A stretch of 6,104 bases of DNA from Gracilibacteraceae bacterium (GCA_031274335.1 JAISQG010000013.1:1-6104); one strand, 5' to 3'. Shown: positions 1 to 6,104, counted from the stretch's first letter. Numbers and translations are program-made. The notes: generated by a model from the letters alone, not told the origin.

Positions 1-116
1 CGGAGATGCGAAAGGTTGATCTATGGCAATAAAACTGGTTATCGTTGCCAATTCAGATTCAAAAAGTGGCTCAATTTAAGTGGCCGAAATTGGCTCAAAA
101 CTATTGACCGTTTACA
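1..116. mobile_element. Partial IS21-family insertion sequence end (outer terminus)
   Basis: Two tandem copies of a 24-bp unit lie at 67-90 and 91-114. Each begins TGGCTCAA and has a CCG at the same later position, and 14 of 24 positions match. The second copy runs into a terminal CA at 115-116. Multiple short terminal repeats and TG...CA ends are known for the IS21 family, and GGCTCA-type repeats are common in them. The rest of the element, including its istA/istB genes, would lie left of the window; a frame ending in TGA at 17-19 could be the tail of istB, but too little is present to recognise it. The other end and any target duplication cannot be seen. An alternative is that an open frame covering 1-159 is the C-terminus of an unrecognised protein. 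The family call is pattern-based. Confidence 0.5.
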
Positions 117-159
117 CCAATCAGCTGTTGTAAAAAAAATGAAGAAATACGGTATGTAA

Positions 160-621
160 TCACTGCCCAGCGATATACTGGGCAGCGGTTTTCAGCAGTT
201 GAACAAAATCAACCGGTTTGGACAAATGGTGATTCATGCCGGCGGCAAAGGACTCGGCCACATCCTCCGGAAAAGTGTGGGCCGTCAAAGCCACGATCGG
301 AACAGTTCCGGCCCGGGGCGACCTGAGCGCGCGGATGGCCCGCGTCGCCGCGTAACCGTCCATTTCCGGCATGCTGATATCCATAAGAATCAAATCAAAG
401 CTGGTCGGGGCCAGGGCAAACAAATTAAGCGCCTCGCGGCCGTCCACCGCCTCTTCGATAAGAGCGCCGGTTGGAGCGAACGCTTCCCGCACAATGACCC
501 GGTTGACTTCCACATCATCCACGATCATAATGCGTTTCCCGCGAAGCACAGGGTAATCCCGCCCCAGGGCGGCAGCTTTTTCGGGAGTAAGCCTCTCGGC
601 CGTGACTTTTTCTTGCATCAT
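160..621 (-). CDS. Stand-alone response-regulator receiver (REC) domain protein
   Basis: This 153-residue protein is essentially one CheY-like receiver domain after an N-terminal extension of about 28 residues. The acidic pair is D35-D36 in IMIVDDVEVN, the likely phospho-acceptor is D81 in LILMDISMPEMDG, and the switch threonine and conserved lysine are T113 in ALTAH and K135 in LSKP. All residues for Mg2+ binding and phosphotransfer are therefore present. There is no DNA-binding, GGDEF or other output domain. The style of the motifs (VDDVEVNR, MDISMPEMDG, ALTAH) resembles receivers of hybrid histidine kinases, so it may act as a phosphorelay intermediate or single-domain regulator, in the cytoplasm. 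The start at 621 follows AAGGAG with a 7-base spacer. An upstream ATG at 639, preceded by GAGG, is possible; an in-frame ATG at 681 lies upstream of the -10 and is excluded. No kinase gene is nearby, and the partner is unknown. Confidence 0.88.
   Translation of the reverse strand: MMQEKVTAERLTPEKAAALGRDYPVLRGKRIMIVDDVEVNRVIVREAFAPTGALIEEAVDGREALNLFALAPTSFDLILMDISMPEMDGYAATRAIRALRSPRAGTVPIVALTAHTFPEDVAESFAAGMNHHLSKPVDFVQLLKTAAQYIAGQ
163..185 (-). terminator. Perfect 8-bp inverted repeat at the 3' end of the receiver gene; possible weak terminator
   Basis: CTGCCCAG (163-170) and CTGGGCAG (178-185) form a perfect 8-bp stem with a 7-base loop. It sits in the last codons of the minus-strand receiver gene, just before its stop. 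On the minus strand a T-rich stretch with a run of eight T follows about 20 bases after the stem, too far for a canonical Rho-independent terminator. The hairpin may still protect the 3' end or act as a weak terminator. It would also separate the gene from the insertion sequence end downstream. Confidence 0.35.
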
Positions 622-628
622 GACCGAA

Positions 629-634
629 CTCCTT
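629..634 (-). promoter_or_regulatory. Ribosome binding site deciding the receiver gene start
   Basis: AAGGAG lies 7 bases before the tandem ATGATG at 621, favouring that start over the in-frame ATG at 639. The 639 start has only GAGG (649-652), which would lie almost at the 5' end of the mRNA predicted from the promoter. Confidence 0.6.
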
Positions 635-660
635 TGCATAATTAGTTTCCTCGTAATATT

Positions 661-689
661 ATTATATTCGGAAGCGAACAAACTGTCAA
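661..689 (-). promoter_or_regulatory. Perfect consensus sigma-70/sigma-A promoter for the receiver gene
   Basis: On the minus strand TTGACA (684-689) is separated by exactly 17 bases from TATAAT (661-666), a full match to the housekeeping consensus. Transcription should begin near 654, giving a leader of about 33 bases before the start at 621. The gene therefore does not need readthrough from potD and is probably transcribed strongly unless repressed. Confidence 0.85.
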
Positions 690-764
690 GGAAATAAGCC
701 GCAAAAGGTCACAAAATATAATAAAATTACAAATGGATAATTATGGAAACAGAACAGCCGCACG

Positions 765-777
765 CCCTGAGTCAGGG
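765..777. repeat. Short palindrome after potD
   Basis: CCCTGA and TCAGGG are perfect 6-bp arms around one central base, only a few bases past the potD stop. On the minus strand it is not followed by a T-run, so it is a poor terminator for the pot operon. On the plus strand five T follow it, but no plus-strand gene ends here. It may be a protein site or chance. The rest of the 622-780 gap holds the receiver promoter and AT-rich DNA; I see no other element. Confidence 0.3.
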
Positions 778-780
778 TTT

Positions 781-1833
781 TTACTGGTACTCGGCCTTTA
801 CTTCCGTCCAGATACGGTCGTAAAGCGGCAGCATGGCCGCCAAATCGTCAAAAACCTCCGAGTTGGACAAATCATCTTCGCCGGGATAAAAGCGGTTGTC
901 CGCCGTTATTTCCTCCGGCAGGCCGCTCAGCACTTCCGTATGCGGCGTCGAATAGTTGATATATTCGCAGTTGCGGGCCGCGACTTCCGTTCGGCACATA
1001 AAATTGATGAATTTTTCCGCCGCTTCCTTATGCTCGCTCGTCGACGGGATTACCATAGCGTCCACCCAGATGTTCGTTCCTTCCTGCGGCAGAGCGAAAT
1101 CCAGATCTTCGTTTTCCAGCATCATGTTCAGGGCGTCGCCTGACCAAACGACGGCCAAAGCGCCTTCGCCGGCAATCATCTTGTCCTTGACCTCATCGCC
1201 GACATAGGCTTGCACGAGCGGCATTTGCTCCACCAGCTTCGCCTGGGCCATCGCCAGCTCCGCGTCGCTTTTGCTGTTCAGTGAATAGCCCAGCCATTTC
1301 AGCGTCAGACCGATGGCGTCCCGCTGGCTGTCCAGCATGAAAATTTCCTTCGCGTATTTTTCTTTCCAAAGGATGCCCCAGCTGTCCACCGGCTCATCCA
1401 CCATCGTCTTATTGTAGAGGATGCCGACCGTTCCCCAGAAATAGGGCACGGAATACTCGTTCTGCGGGTCATAGGGGAGGTTTTTGAAGCGGTCCCCGAT
1501 CAAGGAATAATTCGGGATATTTTTGAAGTTAATTTTTTCCAGCCCGCCTTCGTCGATCAGGCGTTTGATCATGTAATCGGAAGGAAAAGCCACGTCATAA
1601 GCCGTGCCCCCGGCCTTTAGCTTCGCGTACATGCTTTCGTTCGTGTCAAATTCCTCGTAAATGACCCTGATGCCAAATTCCTGCTCGAAATCCCGCAGCA
1701 CGGACTGGTCGATATAGTCGCCCCAATTGTAGACGATGATCGTTTCAGCTTCACCCGCGTTGTTTTGCCCGCATCCCGCGGCGAGCAAGGCGGCCGCGAT
1801 AAGCAGCACGCAGAAAATCCGGTTTTTTTTCAT
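781..1833 (-). CDS. potD: Spermidine/putrescine ABC transporter, substrate-binding lipoprotein PotD
   Basis: PotD captures spermidine and/or putrescine outside the membrane and delivers it to PotBC. The 350-residue length matches the family (about 350). Residues 1-21 form a lipoprotein signal: MKKNR, a hydrophobic stretch, then LAAGC with C21 as the lipidated cysteine. The mature protein opens with the typical IIVYNWGDYID. Residues aligning with the polyamine pocket known from E. coli PotD are W37, Y40, S85, Y87, W230, W256, D258 and Y294. In the acidic loop MLDSQRD (166-172), D172 matches the glutamate that contacts the amine, while S169 appears to stand where E. coli has aspartate, so spermidine versus putrescine preference is open. 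The start is supported by AGGAGG (1841-1846) 7 bases upstream. It is the last gene of potABCD, 30 bases after potC. Confidence 0.93.
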   Translation of the reverse strand: MKKNRIFCVLLIAAALLAAGCGQNNAGEAETIIVYNWGDYIDQSVLRDFEQEFGIRVIYEEFDTNESMYAKLKAGGTAYDVAFPSDYMIKRLIDEGGLEKINFKNIPNYSLIGDRFKNLPYDPQNEYSVPYFWGTVGILYNKTMVDEPVDSWGILWKEKYAKEIFMLDSQRDAIGLTLKWLGYSLNSKSDAELAMAQAKLVEQMPLVQAYVGDEVKDKMIAGEGALAVVWSGDALNMMLENEDLDFALPQEGTNIWVDAMVIPSTSEHKEAAEKFINFMCRTEVAARNCEYINYSTPHTEVLSGLPEEITADNRFYPGEDDLSNSEVFDDLAAMLPLYDRIWTEVKAEYQ

Positions 1834-1863
1834 TATAAGCCCTCCTCATTTTGCCGGGAATCG

Positions 1864-2664
1864 TTACTTCGTAAACAGTGTAGATTGCTTGCTCTTTGTG
1901 TCCGACGCCAGCCGCCGGTTGGCGATGAACAGCAGCAAAATCACCCCGGCGAACATGATGGTAAGCAGGGCGTTGATCTTAGGGTTCATGCCCCGCCGCG
2001 CCATGGAATATATGGTGATCGCCACATTCGTGACGCCGTTGCCGGTGGCAAAAAAACTGACGACGAAGTCATCAATCGACATAGTGAAAGCGAGCAAGAA
2101 GCCCGTGACGATGCCGGGCCTGATCTGCGGGATGATGACCTTGGCGTAGGCGTAAAGCGGTGTGGCGCCGAGGTCAAGCGCCGCGTCGTAAAGCTCGGTC
2201 TGCGTCTGTTTCAGCTTGGGCAGGACGGAGAAAATGACGAACGGCAGGCAAAAGGTGATATGGGCCAGCAGCATAGAGACAAAGCCCAGCGGGATTTTGA
2301 GCGAGATGAAAAGCAACATGAGCGAAAGGCCCATGACGATATCGGGGTTGATCATGGGCAAATAGGCGAGGTTGGAGGCCAATAGGCGGGGCAGACCGCG
2401 CATGCCGGAGAGGCCGATGGCCGCCACCGTGCCGAGGGCGGTGGCGAGGACAGCAGCCAGCAGCGCGCAAAGCAGCGTGTAGTAAAGCGCGGACATGATT
2501 TGGCGGTCCTGAAAAAGCTGGGCGTACCAGTCGAGGGTGAATCCGCCCCAGACGCCGCGCGAGCGGGCGCTGTTGAACGAAAAAACCATAAGCACGGCGA
2601 TGGGCGCGTAGAGGAACAAAAAGATGAGCGCGAGGTAAACGCGCGAGCCCCAGCTTCTCACCAT
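1864..2664 (-). CDS. potC: Spermidine/putrescine ABC transporter, permease PotC
   Basis: This is one of the two membrane subunits forming the polyamine channel in the cytoplasmic membrane. At 266 residues it matches PotC (about 264). Hydrophobic segments lie near 10-30, 60-87, 98-122, 128-148, 184-206 and 232-249, as expected for six spans. The cytoplasmic EAA loop that docks on the ATPase is DAALDLGATPLYAYAKVIIP (160-179), and MSIDDFVVSFF (195-205) is typical of PotC. The ATG overlaps the end of potB by 7 bases, which implies translational coupling. AGGAGG at 2672-2677, inside potB, is 7 bases before the start. Assignment as PotC rather than PotB rests on gene order and on the N-terminal LIFLFLYAPIAVLMVFSFN pattern. 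Confidence 0.93.
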   Translation of the reverse strand: MVRSWGSRVYLALIFLFLYAPIAVLMVFSFNSARSRGVWGGFTLDWYAQLFQDRQIMSALYYTLLCALLAAVLATALGTVAAIGLSGMRGLPRLLASNLAYLPMINPDIVMGLSLMLLFISLKIPLGFVSMLLAHITFCLPFVIFSVLPKLKQTQTELYDAALDLGATPLYAYAKVIIPQIRPGIVTGFLLAFTMSIDDFVVSFFATGNGVTNVAITIYSMARRGMNPKINALLTIMFAGVILLLFIANRRLASDTKSKQSTLFTK

Positions 2665-3476
2665 AAACCTCCCTCCTCTCCGCGCGAACGCATGAGGACG
2701 CTGCCTGTTATGAGCAGGAGCGCCATGAGAAAGAGCGAGAGGGCGGAGCCGAAACCCCAGTCGTAAGTGGTGAGAAACTGCTGCTCAATCATATTGCCGA
2801 TCAAAGTGTATTGCCCGCCGCCCAAGAGGCGGGAAATGACAAAGGTCGTCACAGCCGGCATGAAAACCATTATGACGCCGGAAAGCACGCCGGCCAGGCT
2901 CTGGGGAAAAATGACGCGCCGGAAGGTGGTGAGCGGCGTGGCGCCGAGGTCTTCCGCCGCCTCAATCAGCGAATGGTCAATTTTGTATAAAGTGGAATAA
3001 ATAGGCAAAATCATGAACGGGAGGAAGTTATAGACCATGCCGAGGATGACGGCCGCGTCCGTGTACAGGATGTTCATGGCCGGAAGATGGAGGAAAGCGA
3101 GGATGTGGTTGATAAGGCCGTTTTTTTCCAGCAGGGTCAGCCAGGCGTAGGTGCGGGCGAGAAAATTCATCCACATCGGCAGGACGACGAGAACGACGAG
3201 TATGGTGTGGCGCTTGAAATGCCGGCTCGTCAGAATGAGCGCCACGGGGTAGCCGAGCAAAAAGCAGAATGCCGTGCTGATGAGGGCCAGCCGGAGCGAG
3301 CGCCAGATGACGCGCAGGTAAATCGGTTCAAAGACGCGCGACAGATGCGCCAGGGTAAAGACCCTTTCGCCTTCGGACTCGGCCGTCAAGGCGTACCAGA
3401 CGACGAGAAAAAGAGGCAGGATGGAAAAAATCAGCATCCAGGCCAGGTATGGCCCGCTAATCAGTTTCTTTTTCAA
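2658..3476 (-). CDS. potB: Spermidine/putrescine ABC transporter, permease PotB
   Basis: This is the first permease subunit of the polyamine importer, an integral membrane protein of 272 residues, close to the usual PotB length. Hydrophobic segments lie near 10-30, 62-83, 91-113, 140-162, 196-216 and 243-261. The EAA loop is [20 protein letters not shown] (172-191), which contacts Pot[20 protein letters not shown] (105-123) is characteristic of PotB. The start is TTG at 3476. An in-frame stop lies 9 bases upstream, and the next ATG (residue 14) would cut into the first membrane segment, so TTG is the best choice. AAGG lies about 9 bases upstream of it, a weak site. The gene overlaps potA by 20 bases and potC by 7, so the three are probably translationally coupled, with the weak start limiting PotB output unless ribosomes come from potA. 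Confidence 0.92.
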   Translation of the reverse strand: MKKKLISGPYLAWMLIFSILPLFLVVWYALTAESEGERVFTLAHLSRVFEPIYLRVIWRSLRLALISTAFCFLLGYPVALILTSRHFKRHTILVVLVVLPMWMNFLARTYAWLTLLEKNGLINHILAFLHLPAMNILYTDAAVILGMVYNFLPFMILPIYSTLYKIDHSLIEAAEDLGATPLTTFRRVIFPQSLAGVLSGVIMVFMPAVTTFVISRLLGGGQYTLIGNMIEQQFLTTYDWGFGSALSLFLMALLLITGSVLMRSRGEEGGLW

Positions 3477-4524
3477 CGATTTTTACCTTTTTCATCACGT
3501 GAATGTCGTCCGGGTAAATGTCGAGGCCGATTTCCTGCCCGACGGGCTCCATGTGCGTGTTGTGCAGCATCCAATCCCGGTTGGCGGCGCTGACCATCAT
3601 TTCATAATGCACGCCCTTGAAAATAACCGAAGTGACGACGCCGCGCAGCATGCCGTTTTCGGCCTGGGTGAGCTTGATGTCCTCCGGCCGGATGACGATG
3701 TCCGTTTCTTCCTCCGGAGCAAATCCCTTGTCCACGCAGACGAAGGAACGACCGGCAAAGCTGACGCGGAAATCCTCGTGCATGACGCCGTCCAGGATAT
3801 TGCTTTCGCCGATAAAGCCGGCAACAAAGTTGTTTTTCGGTTCGTTGTATATGTCGATCGGCGTGCCGATTTGCTGCACGAGGCCGTCTTTCATCACGAC
3901 TATCGTGTCGGACATCGTCAAGGCTTCCTCCTGGTCGTGCGTGACAAAGACAAAGGTGATGCCGAGGCTCTGCTGGATTTTTTTCAGTTCGATCTGCATT
4001 TCCTTGCGCAGTTTCAGGTCCAGCGCGCCCAGAGGCTCGTCCAGCAAAAGGACCTCCGGCTCGTTGACGATGGCGCGGGCGATGGCGACGCGCTGCTGCT
4101 GCCCGCCGCTCAAGGATTCGATGTCCCGTTTTTCAAAGCCGGGCAGGTTCATGAGTTCGAGGACTTCGCCCACCTTGCGTCCGATGTCCTTTTCCGCCAG
4201 CCTCTTGATGCGCAGGCCGAAAGCGACGTTTTCATAGACATTCATATGGGAAAAAAGGGCATAATGTTGAAAAACAGTGTTGACCTTCCGTGCGAAGGGC
4301 GGCACATTGTTGATGTTTACGCCCTCGAACAGAATATCCCCACTGGTTTGCTGTTCAAAACCGCCGATGATCCGGAGCGTCGTCGTTTTGCCGCAGCCGC
4401 TCGGACCAAGAAGCGTGATAAATTCATTTTTCAGGATATAGAGATTCAGCTTGTCCAAGACAAGCCCTCCTCCATAGTCCATGCAAACATCCCTCAACCG
4501 GATAATTTCCTCAGCCAGCGCCAT
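3457..4524 (-). CDS. potA: Spermidine/putrescine ABC transporter, ATP-binding protein PotA
   Basis: This 355-residue ATPase powers polyamine uptake at the inner face of the membrane; E. coli PotA has about 378 residues. All ABC motifs are intact: Walker A GPSGCGKT (40-47), Q-loop Q86, signature LSGGQ (138-142), Walker B LLLLDE (158-163), D-loop GALD (166-169) and switch histidine H196. From about residue 230 the C-terminal part is a regulatory TOBE-type domain, with the typical [17 protein letters not shown]-like and GVHYEMMV stretches. The frame stays open upstream through the tRNA to 4791, but that is chance. M1 at 4524 places the first strand IIRLRDV where the family has it, and no other ATG, GTG or TTG lies between it and the terminator. 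Its ribosome site is weak: AAGGGAG at 4540-4546 is 15 bases away. It is the first gene of potABCD. Confidence 0.93.
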   Translation of the reverse strand: MALAEEIIRLRDVCMDYGGGLVLDKLNLYILKNEFITLLGPSGCGKTTTLRIIGGFEQQTSGDILFEGVNINNVPPFARKVNTVFQHYALFSHMNVYENVAFGLRIKRLAEKDIGRKVGEVLELMNLPGFEKRDIESLSGGQQQRVAIARAIVNEPEVLLLDEPLGALDLKLRKEMQIELKKIQQSLGITFVFVTHDQEEALTMSDTIVVMKDGLVQQIGTPIDIYNEPKNNFVAGFIGESNILDGVMHEDFRVSFAGRSFVCVDKGFAPEEETDIVIRPEDIKLTQAENGMLRGVVTSVIFKGVHYEMMVSAANRDWMLHNTHMEPVGQEIGLDIYPDDIHVMKKVKIVEKETD

Positions 4525-4565
4525 TTTTGCCCGTCTCAGCTCCCTTCCAGTTGATGCCGTTATTG

Positions 4566-4578
4566 CCGCCGCAGGCGG
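4566..4578 (-). promoter_or_regulatory. GC-rich hairpin in the potA leader
   Basis: CCGCC and GGCGG form a perfect 5-bp GC stem with a 3-base loop. It starts just after the U-tract of the tRNA terminator and lies 42 bases before the potA start. It could fold in any transcript reading through into potA, but no function is shown by sequence alone. The rest of the leader (4525-4565) shows no clear -35/-10 pair. Confidence 0.35.
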
Positions 4579-4580
4579 AG

Positions 4581-4611
4581 AAAAAACCGTGCCGGCTCGC
4601 GTCCGCACGGT
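4581..4611 (-). terminator. Rho-independent terminator of tRNA-Gln
   Basis: On the minus strand ACCGTGC (4605-4611) pairs perfectly with GCACGGT (4586-4592). An inner GG/CC extension adds to the stem with one bulged G, and six U follow (4586-4581). It starts 6 bases after the tRNA 3' end, so it should end the tRNA transcript. It also stands between the tRNA promoter and potA. Confidence 0.85.
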
Positions 4612-4616
4612 CATTT

Positions 4617-4690
4617 TGGCTGGGGTAGATGGATTCGAACCACCGATGTCGGAGTCAGAGTCCGATGCCTTACCGCTTGGCGATACCCCA
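4617..4690 (-). tRNA. tRNA-Gln (anticodon CUG)
   Basis: This 74-base tRNA folds fully. The acceptor stem is TGGGGTA/TACCCCA with discriminator G and an encoded CCA (4617-4619). The D stem is 3 bp (GCC/GGC), the anticodon stem TCGGA/TCCGA with loop CTCTGAC, and the T stem GGTGG/CCATC with one G-U pair and loop TTCGAAT. The anticodon is at 4656-4658 and reads CUG, decoding CAG glutamine. The U-A first acceptor pair and 3-bp D stem are typical of tRNA-Gln. The CUG isoacceptor is usually additional to the UUG one. It stands alone, with a promoter upstream and a terminator just downstream. Confidence 0.96.
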
Positions 4691-4707
4691 TTGATATTGA
4701 CAGAGGC

Positions 4708-4736
4708 ATAATAGCATATTTCAAGCGGGCTGTCAA
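4708..4736 (-). promoter_or_regulatory. Promoter of tRNA-Gln
   Basis: On the minus strand TTGACA (4731-4736) and TATTAT (4708-4713) are spaced by 17 bases, a near-perfect housekeeping promoter. Initiation should be near 4701, about 11 bases before the mature tRNA 5' end. It is also the nearest convincing promoter upstream of potABCD. Confidence 0.85.
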
Positions 4737-4774
4737 TAGTATTGCAAAAGTGGGGCGCAGATAATAAAGGCGGC

Positions 4775-4803
4775 TTGACAGCGGTTTTCATGTGAGATAT
4801 ACT
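4775..4803 (+). promoter_or_regulatory. Promoter of the AAA ATPase gene
   Basis: TTGACA (4775-4780) and TATACT (4798-4803) are spaced by 17 bases, a strong sigma-A-type promoter pointing at the ATPase. Transcription should start near 4810. It diverges from the tRNA promoter, the two -35 boxes being 38 bases apart. Confidence 0.82.
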
Positions 4804-4819
4804 AATTGCATAATTAGTA
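4800..4819. promoter_or_regulatory. Operator-like inverted repeat over the ATPase -10 and start site
   Basis: TACTAATT (4800-4807) and AATTAGTA (4812-4819) are perfect 8-bp arms around the centre GCAT. The repeat overlaps the last four bases of the -10 box and the expected start site, where a bound dimer would block transcription. The repressor is unknown. Confidence 0.5.
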
Positions 4820-4835
4820 ATCGGAGGGTTAGTAA

Positions 4836-6104
4836 ATGTTTGTTGGCAGAAAGCATGAATTAAATAGCCTGAATAAAAGCTATAATCGGGGCGACTTTCA
4901 GTTCCCGGTTATATACGGGCGGCGGCGCGTCGGTAAAACCACCTTGATAAACGAATTCTGCAAGGACAGAAAAACTGTTTACTTTGTCGCCGTGCAATCC
5001 ACAGCGAAGGAGAATCTTGAGATTCTATCCGCGCAAATTCTGTCTGTCCTCGCCCGGGACGCACCTAAAAATCCGTTTCCGTCTTTCCGCGAAGCCGTTG
5101 ATTATGTATTTGAATATGCTAAAAGGGAGCGCATCATTTTCGCTATTGACGAGTATCCCTATCTGGCTAACAGCGATAAATCGGTGTCCTCCGTTTTGCA
5201 GGCGGCCATCGACAAACACCAGGCCGCGAGTAAGCTCTTCCTGATTTTGTGCGGTTCCAGCATGCCATTTATGGAGAAGCAGGTTTTGGGCTATAAAAGC
5301 CCGCTGTACGGCCGCAGGACGGCGCAGTATAAGCTGCTGCCATTTGATTATCTGGAAAGTGCCAAAATGCTGCCCGCTTTCAGCAACGAAGAAAAAATTA
5401 TTCTATACAGCGTAACCGGCGGAATCCCGGAATACCTCTTCAGAATCGACAATATGCTGTCCCTTCAGGAGAACGTGCAGAATCTTTTCTTTGACACCTC
5501 CGGGCGCCTGTTTGAGGAGCCCACGAATCTGCTCAAGCAGGAACTCAAAATACCCGAAACTTACAACGCCGTCATCACCGCTATCGCGGACGGAAGAAGC
5601 AAGCTCAATGAAATAGCGACAAAGGTGGATATCGAGACAAGCCAGTGCAGTAAAATGCTCGCAACACTTGTTGCCCTCGGGCTTGTCCGCAAAGAGTATC
5701 CGGTTACCGAAACAAAATCGAAAAAGTCGATTTACCTTTTGGACGACTGGATGTTTATTTTCTGGTATCGCTTTGTGCAGCCGGAGCTCAGCCGCATAAC
5801 GGCGGGCCTGGGCGAAACTGTCTGCGGCGAGGTGTTCGCGGAACAAATCTCAAGCCACACGGGCAGAGCTTTTGAAGAGTGCGCCAAGCAATATATGTGG
5901 CGGATGCTGAAAGAGAAAAAGCTGCCTGTCTCCTTCAGGAAAATCGGCAGATGGTGGGGTAACAATCCGAAGGAGCGGCGTGCGGAGGAGATTGATTTTA
6001 TCGGCTTCTCCGGCGAAAAAGCGGTTTTTGGGGAATGCAGATGGAGAAACACGCTGCTTGGCGAGGATACGCTGGAAGAGCTTCAGCGTAAATCAGGATT
6101 ATTT
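4836..6104 (+). CDS. AAA ATPase of the archaeal-ATPase/DUF234 type, 3' end outside window
   Basis: The frame is open for 423 codons to the window end; the family is usually around 450-470 residues, so only a short tail is missing. The N-terminus [13 protein letters not shown] is typical of the family. Walker A is GRRRVGKT (28-35), Walker B IIFAIDE (100-106), a sensor-like strand is [11 protein letters not shown] (136-146), and LYGRR (157-161) may supply the arginine finger. A winged-helix segment follows near 245-290 ([18 protein letters not shown]). The DUF234-type part begins with [15 protein letters not shown] (300-314). It contains EEID (384-387) and GECRW (399-403), resembling the PD-(D/E)XK nuclease pattern of this family with R402 where lysine is usual. 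GGAGGG (4823-4828) is 7 bases before the ATG. It has no signal peptide or membrane segment and is cytoplasmic. The role of this widespread family is not well established. It is divergent from the tRNA and pot genes. Confidence 0.88.
   Translation, partial: MFVGRKHELNSLNKSYNRGDFQFPVIYGRRRVGKTTLINEFCKDRKTVYFVAVQSTAKENLEILSAQILSVLARDAPKNPFPSFREAVDYVFEYAKRERIIFAIDEYPYLANSDKSVSSVLQAAIDKHQAASKLFLILCGSSMPFMEKQVLGYKSPLYGRRTAQYKLLPFDYLESAKMLPAFSNEEKIILYSVTGGIPEYLFRIDNMLSLQENVQNLFFDTSGRLFEEPTNLLKQELKIPETYNAVITAIADGRSKLNEIATKVDIETSQCSKMLATLVALGLVRKEYPVTETKSKKSIYLLDDWMFIFWYRFVQPELSRITAGLGETVCGEVFAEQISSHTGRAFEECAKQYMWRMLKEKKLPVSFRKIGRWWGNNPKERRAEEIDFIGFSGEKAVFGECRWRNTLLGEDTLEELQRKSGLF

Noticed and set aside
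1..159. Open frame of 52 codons running to TAA at 157-159, with two cysteines and a basic C-terminus
   Set aside because: It crosses the tandem terminal repeats of the IS21-like end, and I recognise no family in it. A chance frame through the element end is more likely, though a real C-terminus cannot be excluded.
634..646. The 13-base word TTGCATAATTAGT also occurs at 4806-4818 inside the ATPase palindrome, hinting at a shared operator
   Set aside because: One AT-rich 13-mer match is about what chance gives in 6 kb, and the 634-646 copy lacks the palindromic other arm.
765..782. Palindrome plus five T on the plus strand as a terminator
   Set aside because: The usable stem is only about 4 bp, and no plus-strand gene ends there.
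3421..4554. Long plus-strand frame of 377 codons opposite potA
   Set aside because: It is the antisense shadow of potA, with no ribosome site and no recognisable protein features.
4481..4711. Plus-strand frame of 76 codons containing GVDGFEPP
   Set aside because: This is the usual false protein from translating the complement of a tRNA gene.
4525..4791. N-terminal extension of the potA frame up to 4791
   Set aside because: It reads through the terminator, the tRNA and the tRNA promoter. The family start fits M at 4524.
5403..6052. Minus-strand frames (147 and 106 codons) opposite the ATPase
   Set aside because: They lie antisense to a clear AAA ATPase with intact motifs, and neither has a recognisable domain.

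Overview
The window looks like Bacillota DNA of moderate to high GC, possibly Clostridia or Negativicutes. The grounds are strong AGGAGG-type ribosome sites, TTGACA/TATAAT promoters with 17-base spacers, a TTG start codon, a Gram-positive-style lipoprotein solute-binding protein, and an IS21-like insertion sequence end. The exact taxon cannot be fixed from the sequence.

Layout. Bases 1-116 look like the outer end of an IS21-family element, with two 24-bp tandem repeats and a terminal CA. Everything from 160 to 4690 reads on the minus strand. In transcription order it holds a tRNA-Gln (anticodon CUG) with its own promoter and Rho-independent terminator; the polyamine ABC transporter operon potA-potB-potC-potD (ATPase, two permeases, lipoprotein binding protein), with potA/potB and potB/potC overlapping and a 30-base potC/potD gap; and a small stand-alone response-regulator receiver protein with its own perfect consensus promoter. 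A 145-base divergent intergenic region (4691-4835) separates the tRNA from a plus-strand gene. That gene encodes an AAA ATPase of the archaeal-ATPase/DUF234 type and is cut by the window end after 423 codons without a stop.

How the parts work together. PotD captures spermidine or putrescine outside the membrane, PotB and PotC form the channel, and PotA hydrolyses ATP. The receiver protein has no output domain and may take phosphate from a histidine kinase encoded elsewhere; no kinase is visible here. The only convincing promoter upstream of potA is the tRNA promoter, with a terminator between them, so pot expression may depend partly on readthrough, or on a weak promoter I cannot recognise. 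The ATPase has its own strong promoter with a 20-bp inverted repeat over the -10 and start site, suggesting repressor control.

Most of the window is ordinary, well-known biology. I see no convincing new multi-gene system. The points most worth a second look are the ATPase with its operator-like palindrome and variant nuclease-like motif, and the promoter-poor leader between tRNA-Gln and potA.
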